In this document: piece by piece, positions 36,100-48,027 of the stretch
Layout of the letters: each line of letters opens with the position of its first letter
Position numbering within the stretch: the first letter of the stretch is position 1
DNA from: Gorsachius magnificus
Taxonomy: Eukaryota > Chordata > Aves > Pelecaniformes > Ardeidae
Reading direction: 5' to 3'
Length of the DNA stretch: 64,000 nt
NCBI GenBank assembly: GCA_034008185.1
Contig: CM067081.1
Location: 5,393,821-5,457,820, forward strand
Made by a program: the position numbers and the translations under genes
Notes under the pieces: generated by a model
Seen by the model: only the letters and a program-made list of their open reading frames with translations
Databases searched by the model: none
What the model was told of the DNA's origin: nothing

Positions 36100-37402
36100 C
36101 CTTACTCCATCCCAGCTCTGCTACACCTTCATGTTTCTACACCACCAGCTGCGATGGTAATTGGGATGGATAAGTGATCCAGCTTTTAGAAAACAAACCA
36201 ATTAAAAGTGTTTTTGCTGGACTTTTTTTGCCAAAAAAATAAGAAGCATGATTTGGTTCCCACTTAGACCAGCCCCACAGTGGTTCTGGCAGAGCTGAGG
36301 GGATGACATGCTTCAGTGTGTGCATGGGGAATATTTTAAGATCGTATTGAGACAAAACCCTTTACAAAGTGACACCATGGCTCTTGCTGTGTATATCTAA
36401 CCTTGAACAGCTCTGTTTTCTTCAGTAACCAAACCTATGTTCACTGGCTGTTTTACAAGTTGTCAGAAGATTTCTGATTCATGGAAGAAAAAGATAATGG
36501 AAAATCATATGCATCTGATTACTAAAAAAGGTAGATAAATTATACTTGATACCAGCCCTGCCCCTCCAACTTCTGGCTCCTTGCATTCACTCATCAGCCT
36601 GTGATCACCACAGTTAACTGAAGAGCAAAAAGTAAAGTAGCATCTGGCAACTTTCAATTATTCTGTAACGGTATCCTGATAACGCCTGTGAGCCCAAGCC
36701 ACGGTGGTTTGGCTTATATGTGATCTGTTCAAATTCAGACCTGACCTACAAGCACAACTTTGGAGACAAAGCTGAGAATTCACCTCATCCAACTTTAGGA
36801 CTAAAATCCAGTAGCAGAGTAGGATACTGGACTGTAAGTGTTTACTGTTGTACTGGGTGTTGAAGATCACTGTACTTAGTGAAGACATAGAGCTGAAGTA
36901 CATTTCCCAAGCTTTCTTGTGCCATTTGGTATGTCTTAGGGCATCCAAAGTGTTCACCAAGGGTTGGTGGACATGACACAGACCTTGTGGAAGAGTTATG
37001 TATGCTGGAGGCGTAGCTGGAAGCCCAACAAGACTCCCAAGGATATCAGAGACAGTGTGAGGTCTCTACATGGGGAGCTGAATGAAGCCTTTAACGTACA
37101 CATAGATAACTACAAGTAGCCATACAAATATATTTGTTTTAAGCAGGAACTGAGTCACACCCTAGATGTCTGCAAGCGAAATATCTATGTATGAAACAGA
37201 GCATACACTGAGGCTTCTCTAGGTCCTAATTTCAAAACACAGAGACAACATGCCAGTAGACTTCACCAAGGTGAACCTCTAGGCTGAAAAGTAGGTCATA
37301 CTCAAAGTATAGGTACAATATATTTCATACGTGATATTGAATTTGTCTCAGAAGTTTTCTGTTTGGTAAACTTGTGACTGTTTTTGTATTTTTATACATC
37401 AG

Positions 37403-37524
37403 AAGCAGATCAAAATCTTTCCTCTGCAAGAAAGGCAAAAGCTATGTCCTGTGCACAGAGCCACGAAAAGACCTGTGTGCTACTGTTTCATCGCACTAAA
37501 AACTTTGAATCGGGGATTTCAAAT
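37403..37524 (+). other. exon-like segment with splice-like flanks (unproven)
   Basis: A 122-bp block preceded by TATTTTTATACATCAG and followed by GTGAGTTAA, a good donor. Two of its three frames are open throughout; one reads KQIKIFPLQERQKLCPVHRA and onward. I recognise no domain. Two open frames in 122 bp are not unusual, so this is weak. Confidence 0.15.
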
Positions 37525-40076
37525 GTGAGTTAATATTTCCTGGGTCTTGTTCTGGCTCTTGTATGGAGTTAAGCAGTGAAACAGGAAGGAGGAAAGCTCC
37601 ATCAGTGAAGAGCTCCTTCTTAAGCACTAAGATTCTTGGCTATTCCTAGACAATAAAAACTGACTTAAAATCCTTATAACGGATGTCTTATTTGTTCACT
37701 GCTCCCGTAAAACAATACCTCCTTAAAAGCAGTTCATAGCCGTTCTCTTTCACATAGTCATATTCCATTCCACTCTAAGATCAATGACAAAATTTCTGCA
37801 GCTTTTAAAAGTGGAATTAGCACAATATAAAGATATCTCCTCTCATTTCTGTCCGCTCCAGTAACACAAATCTATTAGGAAGCTTTTTCAAAACATTTTT
37901 TTCATACTGGTCTAAATACCTTAGCCATGATATCACAGCTCTTAAAACAGAACAGGCTCAACGTTGCTCCCTCCTCACACATAAAAGCTCTAGTATATTC
38001 ATCATTGCACTTGAGTCATTTCTTGGTACCTATTATTTAAACATTCTGTTCTTTGGCCACTCTATTCATGCAATCAGAAAACCTTTTGCTAGCACAATAT
38101 CCATGGTTTTATATAACCAAGCCCTATTCAGGCAAGCCAACATATTAGACCTCTTTTACTGCAGCTGCAGTAAACTGGATATAGAATGTAAAACACTGGC
38201 CAAGACGCTGAAAAAAACGGCTATTTTGAGTGTCCAACTTGACACACTTACAAGGATCCAAAACTGAGAGGATGTGTGGATGCTCTATTGTTTTCTGAAA
38301 GATGGATAGTCTTTAAGATACCCCAGGCTGAATGTCAGATGTGAGTTGTCAGATCCTTTTTGTATTTCATGATAGTTATCATGGTCTGTGAACCCTAGAG
38401 CATTTGGGTAATACCTGAACATGTCATATATTCAAATGCATTTCAATCAATAAAACATTTCACAAAAGCACACTAGGCGCTCCATTTAGTAACACATGGC
38501 CTTACTAAAGCTGAGTCTAATTTCAGACATTGCACAAAATAAAAGGCTCATATAGAAGAAGCTGAGGCTGAGCAGTGGTGGGAGAAGGAAGGGGACAGAT
38601 CATATACAAAGGATCCAGCAGTAACAATCTTTCTGACTGTGTAAGAGTTAACCATTTGCTTGTTTTCTCCGAGTTCTGTTTTGGGGGAACTGACCCAGTT
38701 ACCCTCCTGAAACACTGACCTCTTGTTGTGCATGTGAAAATGGGGGCAGGAACTGATTCAGTCATGGTGGGAGACCTCTAGGTTCCTGAGAGCAAAAGGT
38801 TTTCTTTTTTTCCAGTTTTAGTTATACATTTTGTATGTCATTCTTTATTTTCCTACATAGGTGGGGAGGACTTGTAATGGATGAACAAACTCCTAACATG
38901 AGCACTTGAAGGATTATGTATGGTAACATTGAGGAATGTAGTTTACAGTTTCCCTACTATCTTTAGCATCTTTCCAGCAAAATCCCAGGAAAATAGTTGC
39001 TCTGGGGGCAATACGGAAGCATCAATCCTCAAATTATTGTTTTGGAACAAGGGGATATATCAGATTCCTTGTGGTTTGTGGGTTTGATTTATTGTCTTGA
39101 GGACTGTGGTCTAGAAATTTTTTTATATGTTACTGGTTCAAATAGTATATTTTCCTAGTCACACAATCCTTAAAATGCTAGATGGCTAATTTACTCCTAA
39201 GATAAATGTGATAGGTGAATAAGCTTAGTTTTCCATTGAGTCCAAAATATAAGTCTCATCTGGTTATGGCAGTGAATGGAACTGATTCAAACAGTGATAG
39301 ACCATGTATGACCAAGGTGACTAAAAGCCAGGGTATTAGGCTGGAAAACGAATCAGAGAATTAGGGAAAGAATCTCTGTGACCTAGGAAGAAAAGATGAT
39401 CTTGTTTTATGCAGTGCAAGCAATGCGGGGCCACGAGATGTACTGTATCTGACTGTTCCTACCTTGATACAATGTTGGAAGATCTGTTGTGCAGGAATCG
39501 CTCCTGTTAATAGCTGTGTCTCAGCACTGCCCAGTCAATGAGATGCTGTACACAAAGACTCAACTCCTGCCTCAAAATGTAGTTAAAGAGAGAATGAACA
39601 AGGGGTACAAGAGGTGAGCAACACAGGCAGATTTTGCTGCCCTATTCCCTGATCCATTTTTCTTCCCTGCTCGCGTTAGGAGCCCAGCATCATCCGTTTG
39701 GATAATTACTGCCATAATAGACGTCTTTACACATCACATGAGAAACGGGAGGTTTCAGGCCATGAGTTTCCCTGGGCTGTCTGCCCCAGAGTTCAAAGCC
39801 CATCTGTGAAGAGGATGTGGGAGGCCACCATGCTTTCTCACAGACAGTCAAGCTGCCAGGAGATGGCACTTTGTTCCTGGCCACAGCATGCCCATGCAGC
39901 TGCTCCCCTCCAGCTGACTGCATGAGATAGAGGAATTGGGAGCTGTATTCAGAAACTACTCTTGAGACAAGCTCTGAGTGACTCAGCTGGACCCCCTTTA
40001 GTGTTTGAGTTAGAAAGCAATAAAATATCATTTCCTCCAGTCTGTATCCTTCAGCTTCTCACCAAAGAAACTAAGT

Positions 40077-40520
40077 CACAGAATGAGAGAATCACAGAAT
40101 GGCAAGGGTTGGAAAGGACCTCCAGAGATCATCTAGTCCAACCCTCCTGCTAAAGCAGGTTCACCTAGGGCAGCTTGCACAGGACATCGTCCAGACAGGT
40201 TTTGAATATCTCCAAAGAAGGAGACTCCACAACCCCCCTGGGCAGCCTGTTCCAGGGCTCTGTCACCCTCAAAGTCAAGAAGTTCTTCCTCATATTCAAT
40301 TGAAACCTCCTATGCTTCAGTTTGTGCCCATTGCCCCTTGTCCTGTTGCTGGGCACCACTGAGAAGAGTTTGGCTCCATCCTCATGACATCCACCCTTAA
40401 GATATCTGTACACGTTGATGAGACCTCCTCTCAGTCTTCTCTTCTTCAGGCTAAACAATCCCAGCTCCCTCAGCCTTTCCTCATAGGGCAGATGTTCCAG
40501 TCCCCAAATCATCTTTGTCA
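40077..40520 (-). mobile_element. CR1 LINE, 5'-truncated 3' fragment
   Basis: A minus-strand CR1 piece. The plus strand begins with AATGAGAGAATCACAGAATG, a variant of the tip complement, then GGTTGGAAAGGACCTC and ATCATCTAGTCCAACCC. A minus-strand frame at 40165-40512 reads the ORF2 C terminus: [20 protein letters not shown], then [19 protein letters not shown], then [20 protein letters not shown]. The tip and coding details differ from the copies at 0.75, 1.65 and 53.7 kb, so it belongs to another CR1 subfamily. It lacks all catalytic motifs. The right edge is approximate. Confidence 0.93.
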
Positions 40521-42899
40521 GTTCAAAACAGAGTTTCCAGATTTTAACTCCATTTTCATCTCAATGCACAGTGAATGGCACTAGTGCAGATCTCCAGCAG
40601 CTTCTAACCCACTGCAGTACTGACATGCTGAGAGGAAGAAGCCACAACTGCTCCAGCATAACATGATCTACAGCTCACACTGCACCAGGCAGTGCCCACT
40701 AACTTGTGTCTTACCAGTAGGTGTTACTTTGTGAAGCATGTCACATCTAGAAGAACTAGACGTCAGTCTTGTGCTTTGCTGTAGGATATTACGGGTTCAA
40801 TTGCCTTCAGACAGTTAGTACAGAATTTTTTTTTTTTTTTTCTTCCACTACACATACGCAAATTTAGGTCACCCTTTCTCTTGATTAACACTTTCTTCTG
40901 CCCTGTCAGGGTCTTTACCATAACACAGTCTATGCTTCCAGCCTATTCAGCAAGCCTGGAGAACATCTTTACTTGCATAAAATTTGACCAAAGGCTCTTT
41001 TGTTATTTGTTGGTATTGACACATGGGCTTTGTGACTTCCTGTAATGAAGAAAACTTGCTAACAACTTGAGATTATCTTTGGAGGTATTCATAGGCAGCT
41101 TAGTTTGGTATCATGTCAGTACCTCATGGCTGGTGTATCTTTAATTTTGGGCTTTTATCAAAATCTAAGATTGTATCCAGTGCAATGAATAGATATAGAT
41201 ACTAGTCTGTTGACCAAGAGCTTTCAGATTAGCTGTCTATTAGCTTTCAGATTAGCTATGTCTACATATGTCTATTACATGTCTATTAGGATGTTCACTA
41301 CTTCAAGGAATAGGTGTGTTCTCTTTTTGTCTATAGGGCTGACATAGAAGTGGTGGCCACAAATGTATGAAGGGATGTTGCTTATTCTTTCTGTTCATGT
41401 GTTTGACTCATGCCAAAGCACCTCAGAGCCCTTGGTGATAAAGTACAAACTTTCAGAAGATCAAATTTCATAAAGAAAAATACTCTAAGTACCTCAGAAA
41501 ACCCAGAGGGCATTTTGGGGAAAGCATATATTCCATAGAGAGTGTTGAATTTACATAGACATGAAGTCTCTTTTTCTAAGAGCACCTGCCAAGATTCCTA
41601 CTAAACATAACATGCCAAACACAGGAATAATATTTTTAATATTAATTTAACTCTTTTAGCAAGGCACAGGTTTTTATTCCTCTGAAGAACAGGTACACCT
41701 TTCATTTCCATCTTTGCCCTGCCATTCTCAGTGCAAACAAGCCTATGTATCTCCTATTTTAACTCTCACTTTTTACATAAGGGCAACTCTCCACATGGCA
41801 TGACGATTAGGCTCTTTCAGCTACATTTATCATGCTAATAGCCTATCTATTCCAGAAATACACCATCTAAAACTCTTCCCAATTCTCATCCTCAACAAAG
41901 GTAGTTTTATTGAGAACATCAGTAAGATGTACTTTCAAACCCAAATGATTTTCCTCTATGCTAGAACTTTTACAGATTGCATCTTTTCTGTTTTTTATTT
42001 ACACACACAGCTAAGACACACATGCCTTTAAGGAATACACACTTTCACTCACATTTAACTTACTTACTTTTGTAATACCTGTAACTCTTCTATTAAAGTT
42101 TGCAGACTGCTTCTATCAACAGAATGGCTTCTACATTAGCATCCATCTCAAAAGTTTAAATGTCCCATTTAATTTCTGGTAGTTGATTCAACTTGTGTCA
42201 CAGCTCTATCTACCTCCTTACTGGGCACTACCTTAAGATGGTGCTATCCACAGCCAAATACAATGACGGTGCTTGAAATTTTTGAAAAGTGGCAAAATCT
42301 ATTGCAGTTTGTTGCATTTTCCTAATACCCCTGACATTGTTTTTGCTTGTGCTGCTCCTCAGCATTTACTCCATGTGCTGTTCTTTTTTGCCTCTAAATT
42401 TCCCAAGATTTTCCAGGTCTCAGCAATATGGATTCTCATCCACTTTTGTGCTACTGTCGTCAATAACCTCCATATGCTTCCTTCTGAACTGAGTCACTTC
42501 TTTTTCTTGGAAAATTAACTCAGTCTCTTGTAGCAGTTTCTGAGTGGTTTTGTTCCAGCCGTAATCCAATCTCTTATCAGAGACCAATCAAAAAATTGCA
42601 AGACAGGTTCTTCAGCTTCATCTTTAACAGGTTTGTTTAAGTAAGCTCACACTCATTTTCAAATCATTTGAAAATATTTCATGTTTACATAGAGTACTAT
42701 GCATCCTTTTCACTTCTGAAGCACATTTTCATAGTTCATAGTTGAGTCAGAAAGATGCCAGAAAACTCAATTTGGAAAAAACAAAAGCTTTTGCTTTTAC
42801 TGTAGCCAGTGATTGCTTACAGCCAATGCTTGCAAGCTAAAAATTTAACATATTTCTATCAGTTTGCATATTTCTAGACAGTTTCAGTTCAGGTTCATG
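40521..42899. other. unassigned non-coding sequence
   Basis: Contains a T run near 40827-40841 and a 23-bp tandem duplication at about 41219-41257. No gene or repeat family recognised. Confidence 0.45.
41219..41257. repeat. 23-bp imperfect tandem duplication
   Basis: AGCTTTCAGATTAGCT occurs at 41219 and again 23 bases later at 41242, with related TGTCTATTA and TGTCTACAT flanks continuing to about 41290. Confidence 0.85.
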
Positions 42900-43565
42900 C
42901 AATTATAGAAGACTTCGAAGTTAGGTCAGGTTGCTCAGATCTTACTGAGCTTTAAATATCTCAAAGGTTGGAGACTCCACAACAGCTCTGGGACCTTTTC
43001 CAATATTTCACTGTCTTCATGGTCTAAAACTTTTCCCTTGTATCTTATCATAATTTCACATGTTGCAACTTGCTTCCATAGGCTCTGATGCTATTGTTGT
43101 ACATCTCCAAGAACAGTCTCTCTCTGTCTCCCATACACCTTCTTATTAAGTACTTCTAGAGAGCTATAAGATGTCCCATTTGCCTTCTCTTTTTAAGGCT
43201 GAACAAACTCAGTTCTCTCAAGATCTTGTATCTCATGTCCTCTAGCCCTCTAAACATCTATGTAGCCTCCACTGGAATCACTCCATCATATCCATGTCTT
43301 TCCTGTACTGCAGAGCCCCAAACTGGACATACAACTCCAAAAGGGGTCCTGCAAATGTTGAATAGAGGGAACCTCCCTCATCCCGCTGACAACATTATTA
43401 ATACAGCTCAATATGCTGTTTGTTTTCTTCGCTATAAGAACACAAATCAACTCACGCTCAATGTGTTGCCCATGAGCACCACAGGTCCTTTTCTGTAAAA
43501 TTGCTTTCTATCCAGTCAGCCCCGGTGTGTGTTGTTGTCCTGGTCCCCCCTGACATTCAGGGCAG
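42900..43565 (-). mobile_element. decayed CR1 LINE, ORF2 C terminus and 3' UTR
   Basis: A degraded minus-strand CR1. The plus strand has GGAGACTCCACAACAGCTCTGG near 42969-42990 (split with mismatches from the family's CCACAACCTCTCTGGG), CTTTTTAAGGCTGAACAAAC near 43190-43209, GCAGAGCCCCAAACTGGACA near 43311-43330, and GTCCTTTTCTGTAAAATTGC then TATCCAGTCAGCCCC near 43485-43524. These are in the order expected for the complement of the CR1 C-terminal coding region. The original 3' tip has been lost or decayed. The endonuclease-like relic to its right has the same strand, so both may come from one long insertion that lost its reverse-transcriptase core. Confidence 0.78.
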
Positions 43566-43599
43566 TGTCCCATGGGATCCTGTCAACTAGTCCCCCAAA

Positions 43600-44260
43600 C
43601 AAGCTCAAAACTCTTCTCCTGAAGTGAAGAGCTATAATTCTGCCATTTGCCTTGTTACTTGTCTGAACATGATTATTTTAGCAAAAGCTGATGTCAGCTG
43701 TCATGACCTGCATGAATTCTTTGGTTTTGGTGAAAAGCAGACCCAGCAGAGTGTCTTCCCATGTCAGATCAGTGATCTACCTTTTAAAAAAATTCTCCTT
43801 TGTGCTCTCTGAAAAGCTCTTACATTGCAAATGGCCTCAGGTTACCCTTCTAGGCAATGTCAGGATGGTTGACTAGAACTAGTGATGCTTCTTCCATCTG
43901 TCTAAAGAAAGCTTTATCTACTCCCTCTTCTTCATCAGGTGATCTGGATATTACCCTTGTTGGTCACTCCTCTGATCTTTGCCCATAAACTCCTAATCAT
44001 CTTGTCATAAATTCTAAGACAGAATTCCATGCATTGAAGCTGTGTTTCATATTGAGGAGGCTTTGACAAATTTTTCTTGCTTTTCTACCTGTCCTTTTAG
44101 GACTGTTACCCATCCATTTCAGTTCTCCAGCCATAAGTCTTATCCCCCGGTATTTGTAACATCATAGCCCTGCAGCCTGCAGCCTAGTAACTCCTGTTAT
44201 TTCCCATGCTGCATGTGTTCATGTACAGGCATTTGAGATACATCCGTCATTGTCTACATG
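43600..44260 (-). mobile_element. decayed CR1-type LINE, endonuclease-domain relic
   Basis: Read on the minus strand, this stretch follows the CR1 ORF2 endonuclease coding region. Near 44195-44240 the complement of CCCATGCTGCATGTGTTCATG gives the degraded 'NARSMGNK' phrase. Near 44120-44170 the complement of CAGTTCTCCAGCCATAAGTC belongs to the 'ETWWD...W' block. Near 43985-44040 the plus strand CATAAACTCCTAATCATCTTG and near 43930-43960 TTCTTCATCAGGTGATCTGG continue toward 'GVYYRPPDQ'. Stops and indels are frequent, so the endonuclease is dead. The part to the left of 43830 is assigned only because it lies between matched parts. Old, and probably of the same age as the adjacent CR1 3' part. 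Confidence 0.65.
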
Positions 44261-45611
44261 TATAATTTCCATACCTAAATCTACATGCATATGGCAATTT
44301 AAAGCTTTGTGGTACAGGACCCATCTCCTCAGCTGCTATACTGGGTTCTCTTACAGAAAGGAGTTTGTTCTTCTTTTTCGTACTTAGCGATATCCAGGAA
44401 GCCACAGCAACTCTACTGGGATCTTGATATTTTTCACATTTTATAAATTGTTAGCTGTAGTCCAGAAACAACTAATGTGATCTGTCTGGGGGGTAACACT
44501 CAGAAACTTCAAAACAGTACAGAATACGTCTGATCACTTCTTGCAATTACTTGGTAATAGTGTACCATGCTCTGTTCTGATGATAAAACCAAGTGATAGT
44601 TACCATCCTTTAAACACAAGATGGTCTGGGCTCCAACAGCATAGGTTCCCCCTACCCCCACCATGTCTTGGAAGACTATTTAAGATCTTTTGCTTTTCCT
44701 TTGATGACTAAAATTTCACTCAACAATAGGAGTAGATGAAAATTCCCACAGCCCACAATTGTCCATATTTGCAAGACTTTAAGCACAATACAGAGCGTAC
44801 ATGACGAATTGCTTGATACTGACAGTGTTAGATAGCATCTTATATTTTGGATTACGAGCTGATGAGCTATGACTGCAGCTTATCTCACTGATTATAATTT
44901 CACTACTACCTTCTGCTTCCCCAGCTGTTGTGTTCACTGGTTGCTGCTTACCTTGGACTGTAAGCTCTTTGGGACATGAAATACCTTTCGGGAGCTGCTG
45001 TATAATGTGGGACCAATCTGTGTTACGTGTTACCATCTCTGTTAATGTAGAAGAAGATAAGTGATCATATCAGCACCTAACGTCACACGTTATTTGTCCT
45101 CAAAATCTAAATTTACTTTTGTTATTTACTGAAGGGCCTTTCTTCTGAAAGCACATTTTAAAATCACCTTGGATCTTTGAGAGAAAAAGACCCTGATCTT
45201 ATGAAGTCACTCAGAAGTTCAAGGCTGCAGGTATAACAGGTTGAAGTGGAATGGCCCAAGAACCCCACAAGTTTAAAAAAGGGACAAGCCCAAGGAGTTC
45301 AGAGAGCCTCAAACTGGTTCTTTCTAAGGAGGTGCAACATTGTGCATAACACACAAAAATCTCAAACACATTCATATATAGACCATTTTCAAAAGCCAGG
45401 ATCACAAAATACTGCAAGAATTTCTGTAATACATCTTTGAGTGCACTTTTCTAAATATTATCTTATATTTCCATTTTCTTTTCATCCTTCCAAATCTGTG
45501 AACTTTTTTCTTTCTTCCTCTCTTCCTTTTCCTTATCCACATATAGTTGAAGTTTTTTAAAATTTCTTGGGCATTATTATGGATCCCTACTTCAGAAACT
45601 TTACATGTCAT
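44261..45611. other. unassigned non-coding sequence
   Basis: No gene or repeat family recognised between the LINE relic and the LTR. Confidence 0.45.
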
Positions 45612-45762
45612 TGTCGTGGTTTAACTCCAGCCAGCAACACAGCTGCTCACTCACTCCCCACCCCGGTGGGATGGGGGAGAGAATTGGAAGGGCAAAAGTA
45701 AGAAAACTTGTGGGTTGATAAAAAAGCAGTTTAATGATTGAAATAAAATACAATAAAAACAT

Positions 45763-45822
45763 AACAACAACAATAATAATAATAATAATAATTATAATTA
45801 TAATTATAATTATAATTATAAT
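45763..45822. repeat. compound AAT/AATTAT microsatellite inside the LTR
   Basis: Begins with ACAACAACAAT, passes into (AAT)n to about 45791, then five or so AATTAT hexamers to 45822. It lies between the TATA box and the polyadenylation-like motif of the LTR. It creates an artificial isoleucine-rich open frame on the plus strand. Confidence 0.92.
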
Positions 45823-45951
45823 GGAAAGGAAAACAACAAAAAGAGAGAAAAAAAGGCCAGGAAAAGCAAGTGATGCAACTGCTCACCACCCTCTGAAAGA
45901 TGCCCAGTCCAATCCTGAGCAGCAGTCAGTGTCCCCCTACCAGCTCCCCCA

Positions 45952-45962
45952 AGTTTATATGC
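45952..45962 (-). promoter_or_regulatory. TATA box of the inverted solo LTR
   Basis: TTTATATGCTG on the plus strand gives CAGCATATAAA in sense, equivalent to the TATA box in the LTR at 6.3 kb. Ancestral promoter; present activity unknown. Confidence 0.6.
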
Positions 45963-46212
45963 TGAGCATGACACCATATGGTCTGGTATAGCCCTTTGGC
46001 CAGTTGGGGTCAGCTGTCTTGGCTGTATCCCCTCCCAGCTTCTTGTGCCCCTGGCAGAGCAGGGGAAGATGGAAAGTCCTTGACTTAGTATAAGCCCTGC
46101 TCAGCAACACTTAAACCATCAGTGTGCTATCAACATTCTTCTAGTACTAAATCCAAAACACAGCGCTATGCCAACTACTAGGAAGAAAATTAACCCAGAC
46201 AAAACCAGGACA

Positions 46213-48006
46213 GTATTTTTTCTAAAATTGTTTTTTTCTCTGTCTGATTTAAAGCTCCATGGCTACTCTCATCTCTTGTAAGAATCCATAATGCACAATA
46301 ACATTCTATGCCTCAGGGCTTTTAAGACTTCTATTTAAATAACTTTCTGGTGATGGACTTGGTTACTGGAAGTTCTGGAATTAAAAAAGATGCACTTTCC
46401 TGTCAGAGCAGCAGGGTTTGGTACAACTAGATGAATCCCGTAGCACTCTAAAACTGGTCTCGCTAATTGATGACCTAATATACTATCAGATTTTCCAGAG
46501 CATGTTTCCATTTGAATTTCAGACACAGTCAAAGTTCATTTTAGGCTTATCAAGCTGAAGCATGCCCTACTAGGATCAAATTCTGCATGCAAGGAAATTG
46601 CTTACTGAAGTTCTCATCAGCCCATGTTGCACATATCTATGGGGTCATCAGTAATATAAATAAAGATTATATGGAATATGCTCAATGACCACATTCATAT
46701 TCCAGCAATATTATACCATTTATGATAATATTCACAGTTGCATTATAGAGATTTAACCTAGAAAAGGAATATAGACTAAATGTAAGTCAACAGCTAACTG
46801 GTTGGAATTCAGATAAAATTTGCTTAATAGTTTATTCCATGATTGCAGATTATACATTGTTGATATTTTTAATGTCCAGTATTAGCTATGAAAACAGCTG
46901 ATACCAGCCACTGCTGGAGAAAAAAAAATAAAATATTGGGTTAAATAGATTAATGATCTGATCTCCTTATATGCCTATATATAAACTGTGGCACTCTTCT
47001 GAGTTGTGTTAAAAAGGGGCAGCGTTACCTAGTCTTATAATGCTAGACTTACAGTGATATATTTTGTAATGGACAAAATCTTGTTGCCATCTAGCATTTT
47101 ACAGAACATTATGAAAGAGTAAAAGTATTTCAGGAATTGCTGGGGGTTTTTTGGTTAAAATTGTAACACTGGCTTGGAACGACAATCTGCCTTCCTAAAT
47201 TCCATCTGGAGTTTCCCCTGAATAAATATTCCTTTCTTCTCAAATTTGTGATCTAAATTATTCAATGATATTGCTTTGTGATGTTAAACAGCTGTTGTGT
47301 TTCACCCCTAAAAGCTCATTTCACTGATGGGTGAAGCAATTCTTTCATTTAAGTTTTATTTTAAAAATGTCTTAGGTACCTTGAATTCAAGTGCAATATA
47401 TGCATACAAGAAAATACTATATATTTTATCACCTGTAATGAAAGTAAGGTCTTTGTAGATGACAGATATTATTAATCCCATAGACACCACTGAAAAGGTT
47501 TTTAATATAACAGTATTCTGGAAAAGATTAAACCAAAAATGACTATACTAGGATCCCAGAGACATAAATAAAGTTGTTTTTCTGGGAAAGCACCTGCTTT
47601 TATATATTGATGAGAAATTTTGCAGGGATATATTTTGCCCTCAGACACTCATGCATAAATCAAATTGGTTTCAATAGAAACTGTGAGCACATCTTTGGTT
47701 GCTTTTACTGGAGCAGCAGTATTGCAGAGGCTTCTGTAGAGATTCCACAGCTGGATTTGCCTTTACCTTAGAATCCCTATTTTACACTTGAATTGGCAAT
47801 TTTAGCTTCCAGATCTGACAAAATCATCCAGAGATAAATAAAATCTCCCATGAAGAGCTGGAGCCTGGCAGAGCGTCCTAGAAAGAGTATCAGCTTGCTC
47901 TGTTCCTACACCCTTCCCCAGGCATCTGCTCCAGGCTGCTTTCAGAGCCAGGATGCCGGGGTAGGTGGACCTTCGTTCTAACCTGATACAACCATTCTTA
48001 TTTCAG
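46213..48006. other. unassigned non-coding sequence
   Basis: AT-rich DNA with nothing recognised until the exon-like signals near 48.0 kb. Confidence 0.45.
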
Positions 48007-48027
48007 CACGCCATGAAGATCTTTCAG
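48007..48027 (+). other. candidate 21-base microexon (unproven)
   Basis: Preceded by a branchpoint-like CTAAC about 28 bases upstream and a pyrimidine tract ending TTCTTATTTCAG, and followed by GTGAGC. The enclosed bases contain ATG in a fair initiation context (CACGCCATGA) and would encode MKIFQ to the donor. No partner exon is established. Strong splice consensus makes it worth noting, but the length is short enough for chance. Confidence 0.15.

Larger units (their letters stand above)
35783..40076. other. unassigned non-coding sequence
   Basis: Includes the A47 run at 36052-36098 and an exon-like block at 37403-37524. Otherwise nothing recognised. Confidence 0.45.
45612..46212 (-). mobile_element. 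solo LTR of an avian endogenous retrovirus, inverted relative to 6.3 kb
   Basis: A 601-bp element from TGTCGTGGTTTAAC to AACCAGGACA on the plus strand. In the retroviral sense (minus strand) it begins TGTCCTGGTTTTG and shares U3, the TATA region and the U5 end with the LTR at 6257-6834. The middle differs: this one has an (AAT)n plus (AATTAT)n tract where the other has a unique R region, so they are different subfamilies. A minus-strand ATTAAA lies near 45730, a possible polyadenylation signal. The flanking five bases, GTCAT and GTATT, do not form a convincing duplication. No internal retroviral coding sequence adjoins it. Confidence 0.9.

Noticed and set aside
45734..45991. Plus-strand frame with a long isoleucine run
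   Set aside because: Translation of the AAT/AATTAT microsatellite in the inverted LTR.
45607..46217. Target-site duplication around the inverted LTR
   Set aside because: Flanking GTCAT and GTATT agree at only three of five positions, so no duplication is claimed.
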